From Halobiforma nitratireducens JCM 10879 (GTDB taxonomy: Archaea > Halobacteriota > Halobacteria > Halobacteriales > Natrialbaceae): 45,463 nucleotides of DNA. The first letter of the stretch is position 1, and every line of letters begins with the position of its first letter. A program made the position numbers and the translations under genes. Positions 8,370 to 16,973 of the stretch are shown in pieces. Under the pieces are notes generated by a model. That model did not search any database. It was not told the origin of the DNA and saw nothing but the letters and a program-made list of their open reading frames with translations. The stretch is from positions 28,007 to 73,469 of the forward strand of contig NZ_AOMA01000160.1 in the NCBI RefSeq assembly GCF_000337895.1, read 5' to 3'.

Positions 8370-9017
8370 ATGTCACACCAGAACTCCGGGACACCAGATT
8401 TCACCGCCGTGACGGACGCCTGGACCTCGATGACACAGAGTTTCTTCCAGAGTGCGACCGCCGCGAACCGCGCTGCCGTCTCCGCCATGCTCCCAACCAC
8501 AGCGACACAGTCGACGAACGGCCGCTCCGAGGACGAGCGCGTCCCTGCCTCGATCCCCTCGGTCGACCACTCCGATCTCGACTGGGAGTTCGACCGTACC
8601 GTCGACGACCGCGAGGCGATCACTGTCGGCGATGCGGTCACCTTCGAGAAGACGATCAGCGAGGAAGATGTCCGTGCGTTCGCCGAAATCAGCGGTGACA
8701 CGAACCGCCTTCACCTCGACGACGAGTTCGCCGCCGACACCCGCTTCGGTGAGCGAATCGTCCACGGGACGCTCGTCTCCGGGCTCATCAGTGCTGCGCT
8801 GGCTCGCCTTCCGGGGCTTACGATCTATCTCTCCCAGGACCTCGAGTTCAGCGGCCCCGTCGGCATCGGTGACCGGGCCTCCGCACGCGTCGAAGTCGTC
8901 GAAGACCTCGGGAACGATCAGTACCGGCTCGAGACGGTCATCCGCGACGAGGACGACGACGCGACGGTCATCGACGGCGAAGCCGTCGTCCTGATCGACG
9001 AACCACCGGCGGAGTAA
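8370..9017 (+). CDS. MaoC-family (R)-specific enoyl-CoA hydratase with phasin-like extension
   Basis: 215 residues. The hot-dog domain (about 85-210) carries the hydratase 2 motif: FAEISGDTNRLHLDDEFA followed by FGERIVHGTLVSGLISAAL, with the Asp/His catalytic pair. It hydrates trans-2-enoyl-CoA to (R)-3-hydroxyacyl-CoA, linking beta-oxidation to PHA synthesis. Residues 1-50 are an extra helical segment (VTDAWTSMTQSFFQSATAAN) rich in Ala/Ser/Thr/Gln, resembling a phasin helix, then an acidic linker; this may attach the enzyme to granules (inference). Divergent from phaR, as maoC is in other haloarchaeal PHA loci. Confidence 0.88.
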   Translation: MSHQNSGTPDFTAVTDAWTSMTQSFFQSATAANRAAVSAMLPTTATQSTNGRSEDERVPASIPSVDHSDLDWEFDRTVDDREAITVGDAVTFEKTISEEDVRAFAEISGDTNRLHLDDEFAADTRFGERIVHGTLVSGLISAALARLPGLTIYLSQDLEFSGPVGIGDRASARVEVVEDLGNDQYRLETVIRDEDDDATVIDGEAVVLIDEPPAE

Positions 9018-9170
9018 GACGTCGTCCGCCCGCCGTTCGGAACCTCCGGAACCGCGTTCGTCCCCACACGTTCGCGTTCCGTTCCACCGACGCCTCGAGC
9101 GGCGTCCGATCACCACCACGTCTCCCCGGAGATCGCTCGCTTTTATCGCTCGCGACGAGTCGCTCTCAGG

Positions 9171-9180
9171 TAGTATAAGT
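9171..9180 (+). promoter_or_regulatory. glmM promoter TATA box
   Basis: tagtataagt centred about 28 bases before the ATG at 9204 predicts a leaderless or nearly leaderless mRNA. Confidence 0.6.
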
Positions 9181-9203
9181 GTATCCTCGGGAAACGGACT
9201 GCT

Positions 9204-10583
9204 ATGTCACTGTTCGGGACAGCCGGGATCCGCGGCCCGGTCGACGAGATTACGCCCGCGCTCGCACTCGAGGTCGGCCAGGCCGCGGGCCGGCCGGGAG
9301 AAACGTTCGTCGTCGGTCGCGACGGTCGCGAGACCGGGGCGGCACTGGCCGCCGCAATGGAAGCCGGCCTCGAGAGCGCCGGAGCCGATGTCTATCGACT
9401 CGGGCAGGTGCCGACCCCCACGCTGGCGTTTGCCTCGCAGGGTCGCCGCGGCGCGATGGTGACCGCGAGCCACAACCCGCCGACCGACAACGGGATCAAA
9501 CTGTTCGACGACGGGGTCGAGTACGACCGCGACGCCGAACGCGAAATAGAGAACGGCGTCGCCGAGGGGGCCCCGACTACCGACTGGGACCGGTGGGGAA
9601 GCTCGGAACGACTCGAGGTCCTGGATGCGTACCGCGACGCGGTCGTCGACTACGTTCGCGCGCGGTTCGGCGAGGCCGGCGACGAGACGCCTCTGCTCGA
9701 GGACCTCTCGATCGCGGTCGACTGTGGGAACGGAATGGCGTCGGTCGCGACACCGCAAGTCCTCGAGCGGCTGGGGGCCGACGTCGTCGGCGTGAACGCG
9801 ACCGTCGACGGTCACTTCCCCGCACGGGAGAGCAAGCCGACGCCCGAGACTCTAACCGACTTTTCGGCGTTCCTCGAGGGAGACTCGGCGTTCGATCTCG
9901 GGATCGCACACGATGGCGACGCGGACCGAATCGTCGTCCTCGGTCCCGACGGTGAGGTGATCCACGAGGATACCGTGCTGGCCGTGGTCGCCGCCCACTA
10001 CGCGGCCGAAAGCGAGGCCGACGACCCGGTCGTCGTCACGACGCCGAACGCGTCTGCGCGCATCGACGAACAGGTACGCGAGGCCGGCGGCCGCGTCGAG
10101 CGGGTTCGACTCGGCGCGCTCCACGAGGGGATCGCCCGGGAACGCCGCGACGCCGCCGAGGGAACCGAGGTCGTCTTCGCGGCGGAACCCTGGAAACACA
10201 TCCACACCGCCTTCGGTGGCTGGATCGACGGCGTCGCCAGCGCGGCGGCCGTCGCCGCGCTCGTCGCCGACGCCGGGGACACCGACCGATTGCGTGACCC
10301 GGTCACCGAACGCCCCTACCGGAAGATCAGCGTCGACTGTCCCGACGAGGCTAAAGCGGAGACGATGTCCGCTCTCGAGTCCGACCTTCCCGACGCGTTC
10401 CCCGACGCGGCGATCGACACCGACTACGGCGTCCGTCTCGAGTTCGACGACGCGTCCTGGGTGCTCGTCCGCCCCAGCGGAACGGAGCCGTACGTGCGGA
10501 TCTACGCCGAGAGCGACGCGGTCGACGAGCTGATCGCCGACGCGCGTGAGGTCGTCGAAGGGGCGATAGTAGACGCGAGTTGA
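9204..10583 (+). CDS. glmM: Phosphohexomutase, probable phosphoglucosamine mutase
   Basis: 459 residues of the alpha-D-phosphohexomutase superfamily, four domains. It moves phosphate between C6 and C1 of a hexose phosphate via a phosphoserine. Visible: start MSLFGTAGIRG, phosphoserine loop TASHNPPTDNG with Ser89, metal loop DGDADR (about residues 239-244), sugar-binding EPWKH in place of the usual GEExSG, and the phosphate loop RPSGTEPYVRIYAE near the C-terminus. The missing GEExSGH means substrate choice (glucosamine, glucose or mannose) is uncertain. Archaeal homologues of this type are usually annotated GlmM. It stands alone with its own promoter. Confidence 0.82.
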   Translation: MSLFGTAGIRGPVDEITPALALEVGQAAGRPGETFVVGRDGRETGAALAAAMEAGLESAGADVYRLGQVPTPTLAFASQGRRGAMVTASHNPPTDNGIKLFDDGVEYDRDAEREIENGVAEGAPTTDWDRWGSSERLEVLDAYRDAVVDYVRARFGEAGDETPLLEDLSIAVDCGNGMASVATPQVLERLGADVVGVNATVDGHFPARESKPTPETLTDFSAFLEGDSAFDLGIAHDGDADRIVVLGPDGEVIHEDTVLAVVAAHYAAESEADDPVVVTTPNASARIDEQVREAGGRVERVRLGALHEGIARERRDAAEGTEVVFAAEPWKHIHTAFGGWIDGVASAAAVAALVADAGDTDRLRDPVTERPYRKISVDCPDEAKAETMSALESDLPDAFPDAAIDTDYGVRLEFDDASWVLVRPSGTEPYVRIYAESDAVDELIADAREVVEGAIVDAS

Positions 10584-10756
10584 ACTCCTCGCGGTCGGTT
10601 TCCGTGACAGCTCCACTCTTACGAATGGCTACGGGCGTCACGTGATACCACGGCCGTCACGACCGGACCGATCGGAGGCGACAAATGTCGTGAAGACACA
10701 CATTTTTGTCAATACTGCTGCCCATTCGTTTACCGAGGCCCCGTGACTCCGACGGG

Positions 10757-10762
10757 TATAAA
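10757..10762 (+). promoter_or_regulatory. Promoter of the nucleoside transport operon
   Basis: TATAAA centred 29 bases before the ATG at 10789 and preceded by a purine-poor stretch. Further upstream at about 10687-10699 is TGTC-GTGAA-GACA, a short palindrome that could bind a regulator; this is weak. Confidence 0.6.
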
Positions 10763-10788
10763 CCGTGGCGCTACACTAGCCGTGTCCA

Positions 10789-11844
10789 ATGCCACGTAAC
10801 AGGCGTACATTCCTGACGGGTGCTGGCGCGGCTGGACTGGCGACGATCGCTGGGTGTGTCGGCGGCTTCGGGGAGGAAGGGGGCGAAGTCGACGCGCGGG
10901 TCGGCATGGTCTACGCGACCGGCGGCCTGGGCGACAACTCGTTCAACGATATGGCCCAGCAGGGGCTGTTGGATGCCGAAGACGATTTCGATATCGCGTA
11001 CGACGAGACCGAACCGAGCACGGAAGGCGACTTCCCGGGTGCACAGCGGTCTTTCGCCGAATCCGGCGACTACGACCTGGTCAGTTGCATTGGGTTCGCA
11101 CAACTCGATGCACTCGAGGAAAACGCCCAGGAGTACCCCGACCAGAACTTCATCATCATCGACGAAGTCCTCGAGGAAGACAACGTGCGAAGCTACGTCT
11201 TCGGGGAGCCGGAGGGATCGTTCCAGGTGGGTCACCTCGCTGGCCTGTTGACCGACATGGAGTTCGCTGCGGGGGACGGCGAGACGAATCCCGACGCGGA
11301 TACGGTCGGCTTCGTCGGTGGCGTCGAGTCGCCGCTGATCGAGTCCTTCGAGGCCGGCTTCACCGCCGGCGTCGAGTACGCAAACGAGGACGCCGAGGTC
11401 GTTACTTCCTACGTCGGCGACTTCAACGACACCGCCGGCGGTCAGGAGGCCGCGCTCTCGATGTACGAAGACCAGGACGCCGACATCGTCTTCCACGCGG
11501 CGGGACGCACTGGCGTCGGCGTTCTTCAGGCCGCAGACGCCCAGGGGCGGTTCGCGATCGGCGTCGACGCCGACCAGTCGCTGACCGAGCCCGACTACGC
11601 GGATGTCATCCTCGCGAGTATGGTCAAGCAAGTCGACACCGCGATCTACTCCGCGATCGAATCGGTCGTCAACGACGAGTTCGCGGGCGGCGAGACGGAG
11701 ACGCTCGGCCTCGAGGCGGACGGCGTCGAGGCCGTCTACGGCGACACTATCGGGGACGAGATCCCCGACGAGGTGACCGACGCGCTCGCGGAGTCCAGGC
11801 AGGCGATCATCGACGGCGAGATCGACGTCCCACAGGAACCGTAA
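10789..11844 (+). CDS. BMP-family nucleoside-binding lipoprotein (ABC transporter)
   Basis: 351 residues. A twin-arginine signal (RNRRTFLTGAGAAGLATIAGC) ends in a lipobox with Cys23, so the protein is Tat-exported and lipid-anchored outside the membrane. The rest is a BmpA/PnrA-type periplasmic-binding fold: VGMVYATGGLGDNSFNDMA, DLVSCIGFAQLD, ADTVGFVGGVESPLIESFEAGF, DIVFHAAGRTGVGV and AIGVDADQS, the usual purine/pyrimidine nucleoside-binding family landmarks. It feeds the ATPase and two permeases that follow four bases downstream. Nucleoside specificity is inferred from family and from the salvage genes cdd and udp nearby. Confidence 0.92.
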   Translation: MPRNRRTFLTGAGAAGLATIAGCVGGFGEEGGEVDARVGMVYATGGLGDNSFNDMAQQGLLDAEDDFDIAYDETEPSTEGDFPGAQRSFAESGDYDLVSCIGFAQLDALEENAQEYPDQNFIIIDEVLEEDNVRSYVFGEPEGSFQVGHLAGLLTDMEFAAGDGETNPDADTVGFVGGVESPLIESFEAGFTAGVEYANEDAEVVTSYVGDFNDTAGGQEAALSMYEDQDADIVFHAAGRTGVGVLQAADAQGRFAIGVDADQSLTEPDYADVILASMVKQVDTAIYSAIESVVNDEFAGGETETLGLEADGVEAVYGDTIGDEIPDEVTDALAESRQAIIDGEIDVPQEP

Positions 11845-11848
11845 TCGC

Positions 11849-13513
11849 ATGACCGACTCCGGCACGGGTACGATTGCCGACGGAGGGAGAGGTGTGGAAC
11901 ACGGGGACGGAACTGCGAGGACGGCCGGGGGCGATGGCGGGGGCGATCTCGCCGTTCACCTCGACAACATTACGAAGCGGTTCCCAGGAGTCGTCGCCAA
12001 CGACCGCGTCGACCTCCGCGTCGAACGGGGAACCGTCCACGCCTTGCTCGGCGAGAACGGGGCCGGCAAGACGACGCTGATGAACGTTCTCTACGGGCTC
12101 TACCAGCCCGAGGGTGGCCGCGTCGTCGTCGACGGACAGGAACGGGCGTTCGACTCCCCGCGGGATGCAATCGACGCTGGCGTGGGGATGATCCACCAGC
12201 ACTTCATGCTGGTCGATACGATGACCGTCGCCGAGAACATCGCCCTGGGAAACGAGCCCCGGAAGTGGTTCGGCCTGGCAGTCGACCGCGAACGGATCGA
12301 CCGCGAGATTCGCGATCTCTGCGATCGGTACGGGTTCGACGTCGATCCGGGAGCGACGGTCGCCGACCTGAGCGTCGGCGCACAGCAACGCGTCGAGATC
12401 CTCAAAGCGCTGTACCGCGGTGCGGACGTCCTCATCCTCGACGAGCCGACCGCCGTCCTCACCCCCCAGGAAGTCGAGGGACTGTACAGCGTCCTCGAAG
12501 AACTGACCGAGCAGGGAAAGACGATCATCTTCATCACCCACAAGCTCGGCGAAGCGACCCACGCCGCCGACGAAATCACCGTCCTCCGTGACGGCGAGTC
12601 GGTCGGCACGGTCGATCCGACCGCGACGACCCAGGAGGAACTGGCGGAGTACATGGTCGGCCGCGAGGTGTTACTCGAGGCCGACGTCGAACCCCGCGAG
12701 AACGGCGACGTGGTACTCTCGACCGACGACATCGTCGTCGAAGACGAGCGCGAAGTCGAGGTCGTCTCCGGTATCGACCTCGAGGTCCACAGCGGGGAGA
12801 TTCTCGGGATCGCGGGTGTCGACGGCAACGGACAGGGACAACTGATCGAGGCGATCACTGGCCTCCGGACACCCGACGAGGGGACGATCACGTTCGACGG
12901 CGAGGAGGTAACCGACTGGTCCCGTCGCGAACGGATCGACGCCGGGATGGCCTACATCCCCGAGGATCGCCACGAACAGGGGCTTGTCATGTCGTTCGAC
13001 CTCGTCGAGAACGGCGTACTCGGAAGTCAGCGCTCGGCCGAATTCGCAAACGGCGGCCGAATCGACTGGGCGTCCGTCCGGGACCACACCGAGGACATCA
13101 TCGAGACCTACGACGTGCGACCGCCGGACGCCGACGCCGACGCGGTCTCGCTGTCGGGCGGTAACCAGCAGAAGTTCATCGTCGGCCGCGAGTTCGAGCG
13201 CGACCCCGACCTCGTGGTCGCGACCCATCCCACCCGAGGAGTCGATATCGGCTCGACGGAGTTCATCCACGACCGCCTGCTCGAGTTGCGCGAGGAGGGG
13301 GTGGCCGTCTTGCTCGTCTCCTCCAAACTGGACGAGGTCCAGAGCCTCTCGGATCGGCTCGCGGTCATCTACGAGGGCGAGTTCGTGGACGTGACCGATC
13401 CCGACGAGATCACCGAGGAGGAACTCGGGCTGTTGATGGCCGGTGAACACCCGTCCGAGCGACACGAGCCAACTGATACCGTTGCCACCGGCGATCGGGG
13501 TGATGCCGAATGA
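11849..13513 (+). CDS. Nucleoside ABC transporter ATPase (two ABC domains)
   Basis: 554 residues. ABC domain 1 (about 35-265): Walker A GENGAGKTT near residue 68, signature LSVGAQQRVEILKALYR, Walker B LILDEPTAVLT, His switch ITHKLGE. ABC domain 2 (about 285-530): the P-loop is degenerate (GVDGNGQGQ, no GKS), signature LSGGNQQK, and ATHPTRGVDIG in place of the Walker B DEPT. This asymmetry is normal for the ribose/nucleoside (RbsA/NupO) ATPases. An acidic Gly-rich 30-residue N-terminus is extra. The stop overlaps the following permease start by four bases (ATGA). Confidence 0.95.
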   Translation: MTDSGTGTIADGGRGVEHGDGTARTAGGDGGGDLAVHLDNITKRFPGVVANDRVDLRVERGTVHALLGENGAGKTTLMNVLYGLYQPEGGRVVVDGQERAFDSPRDAIDAGVGMIHQHFMLVDTMTVAENIALGNEPRKWFGLAVDRERIDREIRDLCDRYGFDVDPGATVADLSVGAQQRVEILKALYRGADVLILDEPTAVLTPQEVEGLYSVLEELTEQGKTIIFITHKLGEATHAADEITVLRDGESVGTVDPTATTQEELAEYMVGREVLLEADVEPRENGDVVLSTDDIVVEDEREVEVVSGIDLEVHSGEILGIAGVDGNGQGQLIEAITGLRTPDEGTITFDGEEVTDWSRRERIDAGMAYIPEDRHEQGLVMSFDLVENGVLGSQRSAEFANGGRIDWASVRDHTEDIIETYDVRPPDADADAVSLSGGNQQKFIVGREFERDPDLVVATHPTRGVDIGSTEFIHDRLLELREEGVAVLLVSSKLDEVQSLSDRLAVIYEGEFVDVTDPDEITEEELGLLMAGEHPSERHEPTDTVATGDRGDAE

Positions 13514-14751
13514 GAGCGCGGATCGAACGGCTCCTCGATCGGCTGATCCACGCCTCGGCGATGGAACGGATCGCGGTCAGCCTGGCGGCGCTGTTCGCGT
13601 CGATCATCGTCGGCGCAGTCCTCGTGTTCGTCTCCGGTGGATTCGCGTCCTGCCGAACCGGCCTCGATCTGGCCGGGTGGACGTTCTGTTACAACCCGAT
13701 ACAGGTCTACTACGAGCTGTTCCTCGGGGCGCTCGGCCACCCGCTCGAGGGCGGCTGGTCGCCGACGAATTTCAACCTGGCGACGACGCTCCAGCAGACG
13801 ACGTTGCTGATATTCACGGGGTTGTCGGTCGCCGTCGCCTTCCGTGCGGGCCTGTTCAACATCGGGACCCAGGGACAGCTGGTCGTCGGCGCGCTGGCGA
13901 CCGCCGTCACCGTCGTCTACGCGGCGGCGATCGTTCCGGGCGGCTTCGTCGGGACGGTCGTGCTCATCCCGATTGGCGTCCTCGCCGGCGCGGTCTTCGG
14001 TGGGCTCTTCGGGGCGATTCCCGGGGCGCTGAAGGCCTACGCGGACGCAAACGAGGTGATCACGACGATTATGCTCAACTTCGTCGCGGTCGGGATCACC
14101 TCGACGCTTTTGTCCTGGCGGTTCCAGGACCCCGACAGTAGCAACCCACAGACCGAGCCGATCCCGGAGTACGCCGAGATTCCAAACCTTCCCTTCGGGT
14201 TCGGCGGCACGATGGACTTCTCGACGCTTGCGCTTGCCTTCGCCGTCCTGCTGATGATCGGTATCGCCTGGCTACTGGCCCGCACCTCGTTCGGCTACGA
14301 ACTGCGGACCAGCGGCGTCCAGCCCCAGGCGGCCGCCTACGGCGGCGTCGACGACAAGCGCATGGTCGTCTCGAGCATGACGCTCTCGGGTGCGCTCGGG
14401 GGCATCGGCGGCGCGTTCTGGGTACTGATGGTCCACGGCCGCTGGCTCGAGAACGTGCCGGATCTCGGCTTCGACGGGATCGCCGTCTCGATCCTGGCGG
14501 GGAACAACCCGCTGGGTGTCGGGGCATCGGCGTTCCTGTTTGGCATCCTCGAGAGTGGGTCCCAGTCGATCGGCACCGCGACCGACGTACCGCCGGAGCT
14601 GGTCGGCGTGCTCAGCGGGCTCATCATCCTGTTCGTCGCGATGCCGGAGTTTTTCCGGATGATCGGAGCACGGTATCTCCACGTCGAACCGGACGAACCC
14701 GTCTGGGCCGATGGCGGCGGGACCGACGACGGAGGTGAGACCGATGCGTGA
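13510..14751 (+). CDS. Nucleoside ABC transporter permease, first subunit
   Basis: 413 residues, about ten membrane helices, family of BPD_transp_2 permeases (ribose/branched-chain/nucleoside). Landmarks: FRAGLFNIGTQGQLVVGA, ANEVITTIMLNFVAVGI, YELRTSGVQPQAAAYGGV (cytoplasmic coupling loop) and ILAGNNPLGVGASAFLFG. The larger NupP/YufP-like subunit, with a soluble insertion after helix 1 containing two Cys. It forms a heterodimer with the next permease; the eight-base overlap supports this. Confidence 0.93.
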   Translation: MRARIERLLDRLIHASAMERIAVSLAALFASIIVGAVLVFVSGGFASCRTGLDLAGWTFCYNPIQVYYELFLGALGHPLEGGWSPTNFNLATTLQQTTLLIFTGLSVAVAFRAGLFNIGTQGQLVVGALATAVTVVYAAAIVPGGFVGTVVLIPIGVLAGAVFGGLFGAIPGALKAYADANEVITTIMLNFVAVGITSTLLSWRFQDPDSSNPQTEPIPEYAEIPNLPFGFGGTMDFSTLALAFAVLLMIGIAWLLARTSFGYELRTSGVQPQAAAYGGVDDKRMVVSSMTLSGALGGIGGAFWVLMVHGRWLENVPDLGFDGIAVSILAGNNPLGVGASAFLFGILESGSQSIGTATDVPPELVGVLSGLIILFVAMPEFFRMIGARYLHVEPDEPVWADGGGTDDGGETDA

Positions 14752-15781
14752 ACGCCTCCCGCTGCCGGACTCGACGTACATGCAAGCCGTCCTCCTCGGG
14801 GGCGTCATCGTGACCCTGCTCTTTCTCCTGTTTGCGAGTCCGAGCACGCACACGGCGACGCTGCGTCTCGCGGTTCCGATCGCGCTCGCGGCTATCGGCG
14901 GCATCTTCGCCGAGAAAAGCGGCGTCATCAACATCGGGATCGAGGGGCTGCTCATCGTCTCGGCGTTTACCGGCGTCATCGTCACCTTCTGGCTCGGCTC
15001 CGGCGAGTCGACGCTGTTTGTCTCCCACCACTGGTGGGGGATGCTCGCGGGCGTGATCGCGAGCACGCTGTTCGCGCTCGTGTTCGCAGTCGTCTGCATC
15101 GAGTTCAAGGCCGACCAGATCATCGCCGGGCTGGCGGTGTGGCTCATCGCGCTCGGGCTCGCGCCGTTCGTCTCGCGGATCGTCTTCGGCAGCCCCAACA
15201 CCGACACCGTCGGGACCTTCGACAACGTCACGGTGCCGGTGCTCTCCGAGCTCCCGCTCGTGGGCTACCTGCTGTTCGATACGCCGCCACAGGTCTGGCT
15301 CATGCTGATTTCGGCTGTCCTCGGCTGGTATCTACTCTCACGGACCAGCTTCGGTCGCTGGGTCGTCGCGAGCGGCGAGAATCCCAAGGCACTGGACACC
15401 GCCGGCGTCGACGTACGCAAGGTCCGCTACACGGCGGTCCTGCTTTCCGGCGTCTTCGCCGGACTCGGCGGTGCCGGCTTCGCGCTCGGTCAACTCGGGA
15501 CGTTCGCGGGCGGGGGCGAGACCGACATCCAGGGCCGCGGATTCATCGCCATCGCGACCTACCTGTTCGCGAACTACCACCCGATCGGTGCCCTCGGTGG
15601 CTCGTTCCTCTTTGCCGGTCTGGACGCGATCCAGATCCGGCTCCAGGCGGCCGGCTACGCCGTTCCGACGGAGCTGATCCGAACGATCCCCTACGTGACG
15701 GTGATCGTCGTCCTGGTGTTCGTCGGGAAGACCCGACTGCCAGACGCCGCCGGCGAGAACTACGAATCCGGCGAGGACTGA
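14744..15781 (+). CDS. Nucleoside ABC transporter permease, second subunit
   Basis: 345 residues, about nine helices, BPD_transp_2 family (NupQ/YufQ-like). Landmarks: IFAEKSGVINIGIEGLLIV, EFKADQIIAGLAVWLIALG, the coupling loop GRWVVASGENPKALDTAGVD, and FIAIATYLFANYHPIGALGG. ATG 14744 is chosen over an upstream in-frame start because it overlaps the previous stop and gives MRERLPLPDS before the first helix. Completes the importer with the preceding three genes. Confidence 0.93.
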   Translation: MRERLPLPDSTYMQAVLLGGVIVTLLFLLFASPSTHTATLRLAVPIALAAIGGIFAEKSGVINIGIEGLLIVSAFTGVIVTFWLGSGESTLFVSHHWWGMLAGVIASTLFALVFAVVCIEFKADQIIAGLAVWLIALGLAPFVSRIVFGSPNTDTVGTFDNVTVPVLSELPLVGYLLFDTPPQVWLMLISAVLGWYLLSRTSFGRWVVASGENPKALDTAGVDVRKVRYTAVLLSGVFAGLGGAGFALGQLGTFAGGGETDIQGRGFIAIATYLFANYHPIGALGGSFLFAGLDAIQIRLQAAGYAVPTELIRTIPYVTVIVVLVFVGKTRLPDAAGENYESGED

Positions 15782-15798
15782 TCGACTCGCGTTTCGTT

Positions 15799-15876
15799 CC
15801 TCTCTCGTCTCTCTTCTCTCCTTTCTCCTCTCTCGTCTCTCTTCTCTCCTTTCTCCTCTCTCCTTCTCTTCTCTCC
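15799..15876 (+). repeat. 28-base tandem polypyrimidine repeat
   Basis: Two exact 28-base units starting CCTCTCTCGTCTC (15799-15826, 15827-15854) and a 22-base partial third. About 90 bases are almost pure C/T on the plus strand, between the permease stop and cdd. In RNA this is a long pyrimidine tract; it might act as a termination or processing site between the transporter genes and cdd, or form triplex DNA (inference). Confidence 0.9.
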
Positions 15877-15918
15877 GAGGTCGATGCCTTCTTGCTCCTC
15901 CTCGCCCGCACAGGTCAC

Positions 15919-16353
15919 ATGAGCGCCGAGAACGCCAACGAAAGCGACCGTGACGACCAGTCCCTCCTCGAGCGCGCCCGCGATATCCAGTCGGCCGCCC
16001 ACGTCCCCTACTCCGAGTATCGAGTCGGCGCTGCCCTCGAGACCGCCGACGGCGAGGTCTTCGTCGGCTGTAACCTCGAGAACGCGAACTTCTCGAACTC
16101 CCTGCACGCCGAAGAGGTGGCGATCGCGGAGGCAGTCAAGAGCGGCCACCGCGAGTTCTCGCGGCTCGCGGTCAGTTCGGACCGGCGCGACGCCGTCACT
16201 CCCTGCGGAATGTGCCGGCAGACGCTCGCCGAGTTCTGCGACGACGACCTCCGCGTGCTCTGTGACGAAGGCGACGGCGAGGAGCCGACGGAGTATACTC
16301 TGGGCGAACTCCTGCCGAACACGATCAGCGAGGAGACCCTCGAGTCGGAGTGA
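15919..16353 (+). CDS. cdd: Cytidine deaminase
   Basis: 144 residues. Deaminates cytidine/deoxycytidine to uridine for salvage. Zinc site: His63 with catalytic Glu65 in HAEE and Cys96/Cys99 in PCGMCRQ; substrate motif FVGCNLENANFSNSLHAEE. A His first zinc ligand is usual in the larger dimeric enzymes, whereas most short tetrameric ones have Cys there. The first 12 residues are acidic. ATG 15919 precedes the conserved start by about 20 residues. Works with the upstream importer and with uridine phosphorylase downstream. Confidence 0.93.
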   Translation: MSAENANESDRDDQSLLERARDIQSAAHVPYSEYRVGAALETADGEVFVGCNLENANFSNSLHAEEVAIAEAVKSGHREFSRLAVSSDRRDAVTPCGMCRQTLAEFCDDDLRVLCDEGDGEEPTEYTLGELLPNTISEETLESE

Positions 16354-16376
16354 CGGCGATTCGGGCCAGAGGTGGT

Positions 16377-16462
16377 CTATAGTAACAACTGCAACGGTCT
16401 GCACACTGATCACCGACCCGTCTGGCCAGCAGGTGCGCACTGGCTTCTAGTAGCTACTATAG
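16377..16462. mobile_element. Small inverted-repeat element (MITE-like), copy 1
   Basis: 86 bases bounded by CTATAGTAACAACT (16377) and AGTAGCTACTATAG (to 16462), imperfect terminal inverted repeats (11 of 14). The core 16379-16446 is 87% identical to 38513-38580. No coding capacity. The right end supplies the last codons and stop of the DUF488 remnant, so the element appears inserted into it. Confidence 0.7.
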
Positions 16463-16865
16463 TCGCCTGCGAGCCGGTCCTCGAGTCGCGCCCGCAGAAC
16501 CGTCCGGTGACACCGCTTTTGCTCCGTGCTCTCGTCACAGACCAGCGCGATCGACTCGCCCGCCGCGAGCCAGAACTCGAGGTCGGCAAGCGCCGCACAT
16601 GTATCGGCGTCGGTCTCGAGGAACTCCCGGTACGCGTCGCCGAAGTCGACTCGGTCCCAGGCGGCGTCGTCAGCGCCATCGTCGCACAGTCCTTGCAGTT
16701 TCGGTTCCGCCTCGGCGTCCGTGACCGTCGCGAGCAGGGCCGCGGGCGGGCCTAACTCAGCGTGGTTCTTGTCGACCACGGCGTGGGTCGGCGGACGACC
16801 CCGGCGAGCGTCGCATCTGGGGGCAACTCCGCGAGGTCGTGCTGGACAGCGGCGACATCGTGTCC
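16447..16865 (-). pseudogene. DUF488-family gene, frameshifted
   Basis: Reading leftwards, one frame has VAAVQHDLAELPPDATLAGV then VVRRPTPW and runs into a stop at 16752-16754. The adjacent frame picks up at VVDKNHAELGPPAALL and continues to the family's C-terminal block (AALADLEFWLAAGESIALVC, KRCHRTVLRARLEDRLA), so a frameshift or small deletion lies near 16775-16780. No start codon is found in the first frame close to the conserved N-terminus; coding-like sequence just upstream (DEVGTLED) lies in a third frame, hinting at a second lesion near 16860. The last residues come from the inserted repeat element. DUF488 proteins are of unknown function. Confidence 0.7.
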
Positions 16866-16937
16866 TCGAGCGTTCCGACCTCGTCCCCGGCGCTCGACTC
16901 GGTACCCGTGTCGTACCGGCGGTACGCACGCCCCGCA

Positions 16938-16945
16938 TTTATATA
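16938..16945 (+). promoter_or_regulatory. udp promoter TATA box
   Basis: TTTATATA about 31 bases upstream of the udp ATG at 16974. Confidence 0.65.
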
Positions 16946-16973
16946 CGGTGCCGGCCCGAACTGTCGCGGTCGA

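Noticed and set aside
15034-15918. Long in-frame extension upstream of cytidine deaminase
   Set aside because: It is an Arg-rich shadow of the permease gene and the pyrimidine tract; cdd starts at 15919.
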